DNA from: Sepioteuthis lessoniana
Lineage: Eukaryota > Mollusca > Cephalopoda > Myopsida > Loliginidae
Assembly: GCA_963585895.1 (NCBI GenBank)
Contig: OY757912.1
Location: 83,794,131-83,858,130 of the forward strand
Direction of reading: 5' to 3'
DNA length: 64,000 bases
Part shown: piece after piece, positions 43,701-53,742 of the stretch
How the letters are laid out: each line of letters begins with the position of its first letter
How positions within the stretch are numbered: position 1 is the first letter of the stretch
The notes under the pieces: model-generated
Told to the model about the DNA's origin: nothing
The model's input: only the letters and a program-made list of their open reading frames with translations
Database searches by the model: none
Program-made: the position numbers and the translations under genes

Positions 43701-43844
43701 AACAAGTATTTCTATCATATATGATTAGAGACCTTAATTGTTTCAAAACTTTAACCTAAAAAATTTCAGCAAGATTTGATAACCAACCAACCAACAATTA
43801 AGATGTAATGGCAGTTAATAGTTTGAAAAATATAAAGGGGTTTT

Positions 43845-44170
43845 AGTAAATTGCATTATATGGCTTAAAAAAATTATTTCACATGTTATATATCCATAAG
43901 TGTACACTCCTGGGCAAAATATTGGGCCAAGCCCAAAATGGCAAAATATTAAACTTTTTACGATGAATAATTTGTCTGTAAAAGTTAAGCAAATAGATAA
44001 ATTATAATACTGGATTATTTTTCTCATTGATTTCTTAAAATTTTTAAGCTTTTGGGTAAAGTGTTAGGAGTCTGACACTAAACTATCTCCAGTGGTGAGG
44101 CTTTAGTTTTAGAGCTCTGAGGAATTATGGAGTCATATCTTTATTGTTATTCATTTAAATTATATTATCT
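43845..44170 (+). repeat. Local duplication, right copy
   Basis: 'aaaaattatttcacatgtta', 'tacactcctgggcaaaatat', 'tgggccaagcccaaaatggc', then the SINE-C-like 'gtggtgaggctttagttt' and 'tagagctctgaggaattatg'. The (TG)n run of the left copy is missing. Confidence 0.75.
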
Positions 44171-44337
44171 TGTGAACAAGAAGAAAAAAAAAAGAATCAC
44201 TTTTATGTATTAGCTTTTATATAAGAAACCAGACGCAATAAAATTTTCAATAGATTTTATTTCTTGTAAATATAATAGAATCTGAGAGTAAAAATTAAAA
44301 ATGAACATTTTAAAGGGATTACCATATATAAAAGTAA

Positions 44338-44582
44338 AGTTGGTGACCTTAGTTGAGGGTGACCCGAAGGGTCCCTTTTCAATAGCTGCTATGCTGAAGT
44401 GTAGGGGAGGGCGTTACTCCATTCCCTAGATTGTCCTACTTTACCCATGATCCTTATAATGCTGCGTATTAAGCAAGGTGGCATCAAGTACCATTTTTTA
44501 AGTCTTTGATATGACTCGACCTAGGATTGAACCCTGGTCTCCCAGACCATTGGTGAACACACTACTCATGAAGCCAATAGCC

Positions 44583-44585
<3 letters not shown>
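44338..44585 (-). mobile_element. SINE-D copy, reverse, full length
   Basis: 'gtaaagttggtgaccttagt', 'gagggtgacccgaagggtcc', 'gtgtaggggagggcgttact', 'attaagcaaggtggcatcaa', reversed B box 'aggattgaaccctgg' and reversed head 'attggtgaacacactactca'. Confidence 0.9.

Positions 44586-44626
<41 letters not shown>
44586..44626 (+). repeat. (TA)n microsatellite
   Basis: About 40 bp of TA directly against the head of the SINE-D copy. Confidence 0.95.
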
Positions 44627-44714
44627 TCATATTTATACCTATCTCATATGTAGAGTATCCCTTGGTTTATGGTTTAAAGGTTTATGGTCAGAAAATCATT
44701 CATCTATGATCTTT

Positions 44715-45365
44715 GATTGGTTTAGTTTTATGGCATATCAACCATTTTAGGTTATTTATTGCCAAATCCTTTTTATACATATATATTAGATATATGATTT
44801 CTTAACAGATTTTGTAAATAACATTTTTAAATGAGCCTGAGCTCATTTCTTTTCACACAGTTAAATTGTTTCACTTATTTCTATCTAATATGAACGATTC
44901 TATTTATTATTAATCATTTGTTTGCACACAGTTTAATATTTTCAAGTATTGCTATGTATAACTAACAATTCAATTAATCATCAGTCATTTGTTACACACT
45001 GTTAAATGATCAAAAAATTCTATTTAGCATGTCACAAAGTTAAATAGTTCCAAGTATTGCTATTTAACACTATCAATTCAATTAAACATCAGTCATTTCA
45101 AGTAATTCAGTTAAGCATAAGTACACAGTTTAAGTACATAAGTTGTATTTGACCAATAGATAGGACCCTATCAGGTGCTACCACTCTGAGCCAGAGTGGA
45201 CCTAGGAGCAATGGCAATGAAGAGGTGCTCCACATTCTCAAGTTCCAGCATTACTGGAACCTCACCATCAGATGGTTTAGTGTCATATCCAGGAAACTTG
45301 TGGGGTGGAGCTTACCCCTCTGCAGAAATGCAGTCTGTGTATTCTACAGCCCAGCCAACTGGGAA
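44715..45365 (-). mobile_element. SINE-C copy, reverse, full length
   Basis: Reversed tail 'gattggtttagttttatggc', 'atatcaaccattttaggtta', then reversed AT-rich units ('gtcatttgttacacactgtt' and similar). The body follows: 'aatagataggaccctatcag', 'tgctaccactctgagccaga', 'agatggtttagtgtcatatc' and 'tctacagcccagccaactgg'. This is one of the best references for the family. Confidence 0.9.
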
Positions 45366-45369
45366 ATCA

Positions 45370-45600
45370 AACAGTTTGATTTGATCCATAGATAAGACTC
45401 TATCAGGTGCTACCACTCTCGGTCAGAGTGGACCTGGGAGTGATGGCAGTGAAGGAGTACTCCACATTCTCCAAAGCTCCAGCTTTACTGGAACCTCACC
45501 ATAAGATTGTTTAGTGTCATATCTAGGACATTCATTGGGAGAGTGACTCTTTAGCAACAATGCAGGCTGTGTATTCTACCGCTGTAGCCAATTGAGCTAA
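45370..45600 (-). mobile_element. SINE-C copy, reverse, body only
   Basis: 'gatccatagataagactcta', 'tcaggtgctaccactctcgg', 'agtgtcatatctaggacatt' and 'tattctaccgctgtagccaa'. The long 3' part is missing: the copy begins where the neighbour's head ends. Confidence 0.85.
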
Positions 45601-45611
45601 GCAGTAGGTAC

Positions 45612-45825
45612 TAAAGGTACTCTATCAGGTGCTACCACTCTGGGCTAGAATGGACCTGGGAGTGATGGTAATGAAGGGGTACTCTGCATTCCCCAGAGCT
45701 GCAGCATTACTGAACCTTCACCATTAGATTGTTTAGTGTCATATCCAGGACACTCATTAGGAGAGTCTTACCTCTCTGCAGAGAAGTAGTCTGTGTATTC
45801 TGCAGCTGCAGCCAGCTAGGCCATC
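45612..45825 (-). mobile_element. SINE-C copy, reverse, body only
   Basis: 'tactctatcaggtgctacca', 'tggacctgggagtgatggta', 'agtgtcatatccaggacact' and 'attctgcagctgcagccagc'. It is the third reverse body in a row, at about 230-bp spacing. Confidence 0.85.
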
Positions 45826-45849
45826 TTTATTTTTGAATTCCAGCTTGAC

Positions 45850-46240
45850 AAAATTCACCCTGCTAGTTGAGGCCTAGAATATACATCCTCTGCAAAAGAG
45901 TAAGACTTCCCTCCAAAAAAAAAAACCAAGAAAAAAAAACGATGTCTTGTGTATAGCACTAAACTGCATCTGGTAATGAGGCTCCAGTTCTGGAGCTTTG
46001 GGGAGTGAGTAGTCACCCCTTCATTGCTATTATTCTCAAGTATAACTGTTAAGATCCCATCTATGGGTCAGAATGATCTATTTGAGATGAAGTGTTTTTC
46101 CTGTTTAAAGTGATTGTGAAGATAGATTTTTGTACTGTATATAATAATAGTTAATTGAGATCATAATTGTTAAACTAACTTTGGCATAAAATGACAGAAC
46201 AAGGGCTGACATGCTATAAATCCAACCAATTTTATGGGTA
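45850..46240 (+). mobile_element. SINE-C copy, forward
   Basis: 'gctagttgaggcctagaata', 'tgtatagcactaaactgcat', 'ggtaatgaggctccagttct', 'agatcccatctatgggtcag' and a tail 'ggcataaaatgacagaacaa', 'gggctgacatgctata'. It faces the three reverse copies. Confidence 0.75.
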
Positions 46241-46289
46241 AACTTGCGGACAGTTTTTTACTGAACGAAGAATCCATGTTATTCTATTC

Positions 46290-46610
46290 ACACAGTTGAT
46301 GAGTCATTGGAAAATGTTTCCTGGCTAGTTTATGTTTAATCCGAGACCAAACTTTCCCTATGGGGTACAAAAGTAGTCTCTGACCAGGTCAAAACATTAG
46401 CCTGGGGGACTTGTTTTTAAGCCATGGTTTTTGCAGTGTATGCAGAATCAATGTCTTATTGAAAAATAACATTCCTCTTTATGAAATAAATTTTCAGTTG
46501 TAGGAAGCAAGCCTTTCTGCAATGTTCTCTTGTTTTCCAAAGACTTAATTTACTTTTCATAGTGTTTGTGGTCATTGATATCTAGGAAACTAAAACAAAT
46601 TGTGACATCA
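46290..46610 (-). pseudogene. Tc1-like transposase pseudogene fragment
   Basis: On the minus strand pieces of a Tc1-type transposase C-terminal half appear in order across frames. An ENLLPTTENLFHKEE-like stretch is followed by an IRH.FCIH pair where FQQDNAPCH would stand, KTMA.KQVPQANVLTW (the LDWPAQ region) and HRESLVSD where NPIENLWS would stand. The catalytic Asp-Glu residues are lost or out of frame. No inverted ends found. Confidence 0.45.
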
Positions 46611-46969
46611 TAACCTCTTCATTGATACTTGATAATCCTGAGGATTTACACCGTTTTCCATATCACAAGCCATAATCCCAGATTTATGCAAGTTTCATAC
46701 CTTGAAAAACTCAAATGGGAAATTTAGGCACCATCTCTTTTGACAACAAGCTGATGTAGGAATAAAAGAAAAAATTATCTCCCTTAGATAATTTGCATGT
46801 CCATTAGAGGCTCGTAGTGTGTCACATGACATTCTCAACCTTTTTTTTTAATCTCTCTTCTTTGAACAGCAGAGATGTTGTCTCTGTCCCTGCCAGGGAA
46901 TGGTTAAATCATATGGTTCTATTAATAACACTCGTTAAGTAACCTTTTTCCATTTTGTACCTTTAACAC

Positions 46970-47190
46970 CTACTGCTTAGCTCAGTCAGCTAGAGTTGTA
47001 GAATACACAGACTGCATCATTGCTGAGGGGTGTGACTCCCCCAATGAGTGTCCTAGATATGACACTAAATGATCTTATGGTAATGCTGGAGCTTTGGAGA
47101 ATGTGGAGTACTCCAAAGCTCCCAGGTTCACTCTGACCCAGAGTGGTAGCACCTGATAGGGTCTTATCTATGGATCAAATCAAACTGTTT
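46970..47190 (+). mobile_element. SINE-C copy, body with best-preserved head
   Basis: The head 'cttagctcagtcagctagag' is a good pol III A box (tRNA TAGCTCAGT..G type), followed about 45 bp later by 'aggggtgtgactcccc' in the B-box position. Then 'gagtgtcctagatatgacac', 'agtggtagcacctgataggg'. The 3' part is absent and another SINE-C body follows at once. Confidence 0.85.
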
Positions 47191-47690
47191 GATTGCCCAG
47201 TTGAATGCATCTCTGCAGAGGGGTAAGCCCCACCCCCCACAACAAGTTTCCTGGATATGACACTAAACCATCTGATGGTGAGGTTCCAGTAATGCTGGAG
47301 CTTTGGGGAATGTGGAGCACCTCTTCATTGCCATTGCTCCCAGGTCCACTCTGGCTCAGAGTGGTAGCACCTGATAGGGTCCTATCTATTGGTCAAATAG
47401 AACCAAACTGTGTAGTTATGCTAAACTGAATTGTTTGAAATGCAACTGTTTTTGTATGCTAAACTGAACTGTTTGAAAATGGAAATGTTTTTGACATTGA
47501 AATTGTACTTATGCTAAACTGAATTGTTTGAAATAGAACTGTTTTGACATTTAACTGTGTAAACAAAAAAACTGTATTTATACTAAACGTAGTTGTTTAA
47601 AAGTTTTCTCAAAATGACTTAATTTGGCATTAAATAACCCAAAAAGGGTTGATATGCCATAAAACAAACCAACCAACCAACCAGAACTTC
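47190..47690 (+). mobile_element. SINE-C copy, forward, with 3' array and tail
   Basis: 'ctgcagaggggtaagcccca', 'ccatctgatggtgaggttcc', 'cctatctattggtcaaatag', three to four 'actgaattgtttgaaat' units and the tail 'ggcattaaataacccaaaaa', 'gggttgatatgccataaaac' with (CCAA)n. Tail is essentially the SINE-B tail. Confidence 0.9.
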
Positions 47691-49284
47691 ACATATTTTT
47701 TCTATTAATACCTCTGGTATGTATATTGTATATATTAAATGTTTTTTATGTGTAAATGCGTTTATCTTGTGTTGCCTTCTGTTGTGTTCAATGTTGATAT
47801 ATTACGGATATGCTAATATTGGTCCTTGGTGAGTACGAACTTGATTAAATATCTTTCCTGCCTCCAAGCATGCCAATAGTGATGTGAGTTGATAAAAAAT
47901 GTCTGAAACTTACGTTAATTTTATCTTATCAATTATGTACTTCCTTTAAAGCTTGTTCTTTTAATTTTGATTTTAAATACAAAATAAAAGCAATGGGTGA
48001 ATTTAAAATTATTTGGTATGTGTCCTGGCTACTTTTTATGTGGTCACTTTCCCATGTTTTATATCCTTGCTATGCCATTGAATTCACCTACAAATAAATA
48101 TCAATTACTGAACCAGTTAAGATGTGTTTATCATCATGGTTATCAAGCTAAACTTGTAGACCATTGCTGTTGAGTTTGATTGTCACTGGGTTCCTCATAT
48201 TTTTGGCTTTGTGCTAATCCAAGCTTAGTAAATGACTACATGTATGTATGTGGGTGTGTGATTAAAGTGTACATAAATCTGAAAGGATTCTTTCTGTTGG
48301 ATGAATGTTATGCAGAGGTCATATTTTAGAATGTGTGTATTTCTTTTTGAATAGACATTAGAATATTGGTATCAAATACAGAAGTCAACAGGGAGGAATT
48401 TGGATACCAATATAAAATAGGACTTTGTTTAAAGATTTTTTTATCTCTATTTCTTGTGTAAGGGTGGGAAGTGGTTTAATATTTACCAGTACAGAAAGTG
48501 GAATTGGTAGAACTGAATTTGAATTTTGCTGTATGTTGCTTATGTTTACTTTAAATTAATGCTTATATCATTTAAAGTAGTCATGAACATTACCCAATAT
48601 GCTTTGTTATATGAGAGAACCTATATATGCATGTATTTCAGTTGGAGGTTTTCAATATGGCAGCTGTGAAAATAGATTCTCATATTTTGTTTTTCCTGTT
48701 TCATTTTACACAGAATTCTTCTCTGGTAAGGTCATAGTGAACAAGAAAAAAATATTTTGATGGCATTAAGTAAGCACATATATTTGGTTCAGAAATATTA
48801 TTCAAAATATTTTCTTTTTCTTTCTGACAATATTATTATTCTGGTAACATGTTGTATTTTCTCTCTTTATTTTAGTTTATTTTTGCTGTTGTTGGCTGAT
48901 TTTCTAAGATATTTTGTTTACAATTTATTATTACCTGTGTCACAATTACAGATGCGAGTGATTTAAAGATATTTTGACAGAAATAAAACAAATTCAAGTG
49001 ATAAAAGAAAAAGTTGATACATTCCATTAAATCTTTGCAACCCATTTCTTTTTCATCCATTTTGAACTTCTCTGCTACCTACTGATCAGCATGTGAACCA
49101 TTATTAATTTTTGACTAGTATTTCTATCATGCTAATTTATTCTTCTTTGCAACTGTTCAGTGTTCATCTGTGGCCACTAGTAAATGTCATCGGTAGAAAA
49201 TAAAATGGTAAGCCTTCTCCACAACTTCTCATATTCTGACTGTTGAATCATTGAAGGAGTACATGCAAAAACTCCCAAGATAAC

Positions 49285-50550
49285 ACTTTTGTTTGTCAAT
49301 TTCTCTAAGGCATTTTATTCCAAACACAGAGGAAAAAGGGAGCAAATACTTCTAGCATATGATCTTCCCAAAGAAACTGTTACTGCTATGATGATGCTTC
49401 ATAAAAGCAATGGAGGTGTAGGTGCCCGTGGTGTAATGGTTATCGTTGTAGGAAATGGACACGGTGACACGAGTTCAAATCCTGGACGAGACTGATTGCA
49501 TTTCACATAGCACTAATACCCTTGGGAAAGGTATGAATCCAATTATTCTCCCTCCGGCTATGGGTAAATAGTAGGACAGACTGGGTTCTTTAGCCTTGGT
49601 TAGGCAACTAGTCTAGGAGAAGGAAAACTCTGAATTCAAACCTGTTAAACTCCGCTTAAAAATTGACCTTGTGTCATATCCTGCAATGGTTCACTCATTT
49701 GAACCATTTCACTAATTTATTTGATATTGTCACTGGAGTCTTGCAAGGAGGTACAGTAACATTTCTATTCATAATCTGCCTAAATAATGTACTATGAATG
49801 TCAAATTTGATGAAAGAAAATGGTTTCCAACTAGAAAAGGGCAAGAAGCAGATGACATCTTACAGGAACTATTATGGAATTATGGATGTTGACTACACAG
49901 ATGATCTAGCACTTCTAGCAAATACAGTTCCCAAGCCAAACCTCTGCTGCATAACTTGGAACAAGCAACATTAGACAATGGGCTCTATATGAGCTCAGAT
50001 AAAACAGAGTTCCTGTGTTTTAATTAGAATAGTGGTATCTCCTCATCAAATAGCAAGCCTCTGAAATTAGTAGACCTGTTCACATACCTCAGTAGTAATA
50101 TCTCATCTACTGAAAGTGATGTTTACATATGCATTGATAAAGTATGGAATGCTATTAACAGGTTAATGTCCATATGGAAATTTGATCTCTCAGATAAAAT
50201 AAAACTGGAATTTTTTCTAGCTGTATCAGTACAATTGTATGGTTGCTCCAATTAGACTTTAATAAAACACTTAGAAAAAAAATGTAGATGGGATCTACAC
50301 AAGGATGTTCAGAACAAATCCTGGAAGCAGCACCCCACAAAAATGCAGTAAGATGAGCTAGACATCCTGGGCACTGGAAAAGTAAGAATGAACAATGACA
50401 TTCTGTGGACTCCTACACATGGACACACCAGTTGCAGCTAACCAGTAAAACTTTAGATTCATCAGCTCAGTGTGGACACTGGATGTCATATATAGACCTT
50501 CCCAAGAATGATGGCCAGTAGGGATGGATAATGAGAGAGAATCAATTTCT
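49285..50550 (+). mobile_element. LINE-H copy, reverse transcriptase to C-terminus, degenerate
   Basis: The plus strand carries, in broken frames, VNFSKAFYSKHRGKREQILL and AYDLPKETVTAMMMLHKS (RT palm region). A SINE-A insertion follows. Next come ITGVLQGGT/FLFIICLNNVL-type sequence, the YADDLALLANT position (written as DYTDDLALLA in a shifted frame), MWNAINRL.., SDKIKLEFFLAVSVQLYGC, EQILEAAPHKN, ARHPGHWKSKNE and DLPKNDGQ-like remnants. The DD of the RT active site is recognisable. It is inactive because of many stops. It gives the longest view of the LINE-H family. Confidence 0.75.
49414..49682 (+). mobile_element. SINE-A reference copy nested in LINE-H
   Basis: Complete: head 'gtggtgtaatggttatcgtt' (A box), 'gtaggaaatggacacggtga', B box 'cgagttcaaatcctgg', core 'aatacccttgggaaaggtat' and 'ggctatgggtaaatagtagg', 'ggcaactagtctaggagaag', 'aaactccgcttaaaaattga' and 'ccttgtgtcatatcct'. 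Target duplications GCAATGG lie at 49407-49413 and 49683-49689. It is the least diverged copy in the window along with 61190-61478. Confidence 0.9.
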
Positions 50551-50834
50551 TTAAAAATGATGTTCTAATAGAGCTTGTGGGTTTGTTGGAAGTTTATCGA
50601 TGAGATCTTTTACTTGAGAACAAAACTACCAAAATTCAGGTGCTAAAAACATTATTCTCTAATTTGGAGAAAACAAGGAAACAGACTGAGAACAGAGAGA
50701 ATAGGATGAAGTGCATCCAACTACAAGAAAAATATTGTATATCTAAATCAACAGGAAACTGACAAGCATTAGAATATGTACTTTTAGAAAAGTGTAGAAG
50801 TCATTGCTCTAATGTGTGGAATAAACAAGAATAA

Positions 50835-51115
50835 CACACTTACCAACTCAGAGGCCCCAGCTAGCATCCGGCTGGCAGACAAAAAGTAGAATGGGCAGTA
50901 ACTCAATACCGAACCTGTAATACCTGAAACATGACTGAAGCAAGCTGGTGTATATATACACTAATATACCCACTCACTGGGCCAGCAACTAATCACTGTG
51001 CAGGGAATGGACTTGGCCACCTTTGAATTGTGGAACATCCCAATGTCCATATAATCTCACTTCAACTCGTAATTCATTACGCATGTGAGTACTGACTCGT
51101 TGCTACTGAATCTTA
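50835..51115 (+). mobile_element. LINE-H 3' region
   Basis: 'gaggccccagctagcatccg', 'gctggcagacaaaaagtaga', 'aagcaagctggtgtatatat', 'actgggccagcaactaatca' and 'gtgagtactgactcgttgct' correspond in reverse to 22890-23040 and 23385-23470 beside the other LINE-H copy. It is probably the end of the copy starting at 49285. Confidence 0.65.
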
Positions 51116-51221
51116 TGATAGAATTCCAACAAAAGGCTAAATCAGAAAGTTAACAAAGATTACAAATCTTCAAATTTAGAGTTACACCAACTTTTTTTAA
51201 AAAGAAGTTGAATTTCAGTTT

Positions 51222-51480
51222 GGCCCAGCGGTTAGAGTGTTCGCCAATGGCCCGGGAGACCTGGGTTCAATCCCAGGTCGAGTCATACCAAAGACTTTAA
51301 AAATGGTACTTGATACCACCTTGCTTAACACTCAGCATTATAAGGTACGGTTCAAGGGTAAAGTGGAGCAATCCTGGGAATGGAGTAGCGCCCTCACCTA
51401 CACCTTGGTGTAGTAGCTATCGAAAAGGGAGCCTTCGGGTCACCCTCGACTATGGTCGCTAACTTTACTTACTTTACTTA
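51222..51480 (+). mobile_element. SINE-D reference copy, full length
   Basis: Head 'ggcccagcggttagagtgtt' (A box), 'cgccaatggcccgggagacc', B box 'gggttcaatcccagg', 'aatggtacttgataccacct', 'aagtggagcaatcctgggaa', 'gccttcgggtcaccctcgac' and a (TTTACTTAC)n tail. The tRNA-like part is well kept, so this family was recently active. Confidence 0.9.
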
Positions 51481-52859
51481 TATGTCTCATCATTTTACCA
51501 CATTCAGCGATAGCTGAAGCAATTTGAAGTGGTACACGAGAATGTTTTTAAGGACTGATGCTTGAATCGGCTTATCAGCAATTTTCTGATTATCAAGGTA
51601 TTTAGTTTTTAGCTTGTAAGCATAAAGCTTCTTTGGAGATAAATTTTCTTGTGATCAAGCAGACATTGAAGCAACAAAATCACTTAATTGTCAATGTTGT
51701 TGTCTGTCATTATCTTCTTTGAGTGGATGCTTTTTTCTCTCCACATAATTTCTTCATAGCAGACATGGTGTTCCTTCAACTTTTCTGTCTGAACTGAATG
51801 AAGATATGTTCTTTTGTTCAGTTTTGTAACCTTTGAGTTCTTATTTGACATCATACATCAGTTTCTCATTAGGGACAATGTCAAGTTTACTTGCAACAAG
51901 CTCAACAACACTATTAAAAGGTCAGTTTTTTTGGCAAACCTGTTCTTGTTTTCCTTGAAAATAGTGTACAACTCAAACTCTTTCATATCAATGCAATGTC
52001 TTGAGTTAATTCTAATCTATAACTTTAAAATATTAGAACATCTTTTGACAGGGAGCTTTCATGGTGTGTGAGAGGAGAGATGTATGTTCATAAGGAGGTG
52101 AGGGGCAGTCAGTCACATGGTGGATCTGATTTATGATAATTACAAGGTAATATGGTTCGAAAGAGACTAATTGTGGATATATTTTGTTTGAAATTTTGGG
52201 AATTTGACTAAAAAATGTAGAATATCAATTTTTGGTTAAAAATATCAACAATTATAAGAAAATCTGTTTTTCTATGTCATAATTTGTATGCGAAAAAATC
52301 ATGTGAACCAAAAACTTTTTTTTGTTTATGATAAACTTTTAAAATACATTCCTAAAAAAAAGACTTTTGTCCATCAGCCATCACAAATGCTCAAAGTACT
52401 CTAGAATTGATCCTAAGAAAAACAAAAAAGATCTATCTTGGTGTTGTTTTTTAGGGTTCTCAATTTGAAAATAAGAAGTAGGATAAAAATCAGTAAAAAT
52501 TAGTCCTATTTTTTTTTGGAAAATTTTCCATTTCATGTCCCCAAAATGTGCTTCATATTACTTAAAAGGCTTTATTTTATCATTTTATCTTCTCTCGTAC
52601 ACTAGAACACTATTTTATTCAATTCTATTGAACTTTAAATGTTCTCAAAAAAAAAAAAGTAGTTATTTTTTTTGGCAAAAACAATGCAATGTTTTCCGTT
52701 AATTCTAGAAAACAGACCTACCAGTTTCAAACAACTATAAGTCAGTCAATATTTGAAGTCAAGGCAAAAGTAAGCTTGTACAGTCTACTTTTAGTCTGTG
52801 AATAGCACTTTAAATGACTTAAAAATTCTCTAAAACCCAAATGCCTGTTTGCTAACCAA

Positions 52860-53100
52860 TTCTGCTGCAACCTGAGTTGAATACCTGGATGAGGCTGTTT
52901 GTGTTTCTCTTCATACTAATGCCCTTGGAAAAAGCATGAACCCTCCTTTCTAGCTATGGGTAAATAGTAAGGCAGATTGGCTTCTTTAGCCTTGGCTTGG
53001 CAACCAGTCTAGAAGAAAACTAACCAATTGTACTCTGCTTAAAAATTAACTTTGTGTCACATCCTCACTGTGGCATAGGGTTTGGATAAATACATAGTTG
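52860..53100 (+). mobile_element. SINE-A copy, diverged
   Basis: 'gcaacctgagttgaatacct', 'aatgcccttggaaaaagcat', 'agctatgggtaaatagtaag', 'ggcaaccagtctagaagaaa' and 'taactttgtgtcacatcctc'. Confidence 0.75.
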
Positions 53101-53202
53101 AAATCATCTAATAGCTAAAAAATGATCAACTTTGGCATGAAATAACCTAACAACAGCTGACATTAGTTGTCTGAATTTCTAAGACAAAGCTTGATGATTT
53201 TT

Positions 53203-53297
53203 ATTATTAAGGGATTTTGGACTATTGTGTTCATCTTTATTGTTATTTCCACAATGTTTCAGCTGACATGTTCACCGGCCTTCTTCAGGTGTATATT
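53203..53297 (-). mobile_element. SINE-F tail, reverse, isolated
   Basis: Reverse of the SINE-F end. Read on the minus strand: CTGAAGAAGGCCGGTGAACA, then GAAACATTGTGGAAATAACA, ATAAAGATGAACACAATAGT and a CC(C)TTAATAATA end. It pairs as an inverted repeat with the tail at 53651-53742. Confidence 0.75.
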
Positions 53298-53419
53298 GAA
53301 TCTAAAAAAAAAAAAATTCTGAATATGAGCACAGGTAAAAAAATCATGCATAATAGTAGTAATCTTAGTCAAGTAAGAACATTTCATTTATAAGTCCCAA
53401 AAATTCATTCTAATCTGAC

Positions 53420-53742
53420 CTGTAGGACACATAGAGTAACAGTTATAAACCTTGTTTCCCTCAGCTTCAAAGGAGACAATCATCTGGAGGTTACAGGTTC
53501 AATACTGACTGCAACTCAATCCTGTGTAACAATACAGGAATTCTTAACACTTATACCTGGTTATAGTTAACAGAATCACAACAGGTGACCCCCATAGATT
53601 CAATAAAGGATGTAGTTTGAAGTTCCGTGTAGGTTCCTGAGTTTGACGAAGACCTGAAGAAGGCTGGAGGACATATCGACTGAAACGTGGAAATAACAAT
53701 AAAGAATAATGACAATAGTCCGAAAACTCTTAATGATAAAAA
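53420..53742 (+). mobile_element. SINE-F copy, full length
   Basis: A tRNA-like head 'aggacacatagagtaacagt' is followed by a B box-like GGTTCAATACTGACTGCA. Then come 'gttatagttaacagaatcac', 'ggtgacccccatagattcaa' and the tail CTGAAGAAGGCTGGAGGACA, CTGAAACGTGGAAATAACAA, TAGTCCGAAAACTCTTAATG. The same order is found, reversed, at 58631-58925, so this is a real repeated unit and not a chance assembly. Confidence 0.75.

Noticed and set aside
47205..47429. 74-codon plus-strand frame MHLCRGVSPTPHNKFPG
   Set aside because: Lies wholly inside a SINE-C body; similar frames appear in the antisense of other copies.
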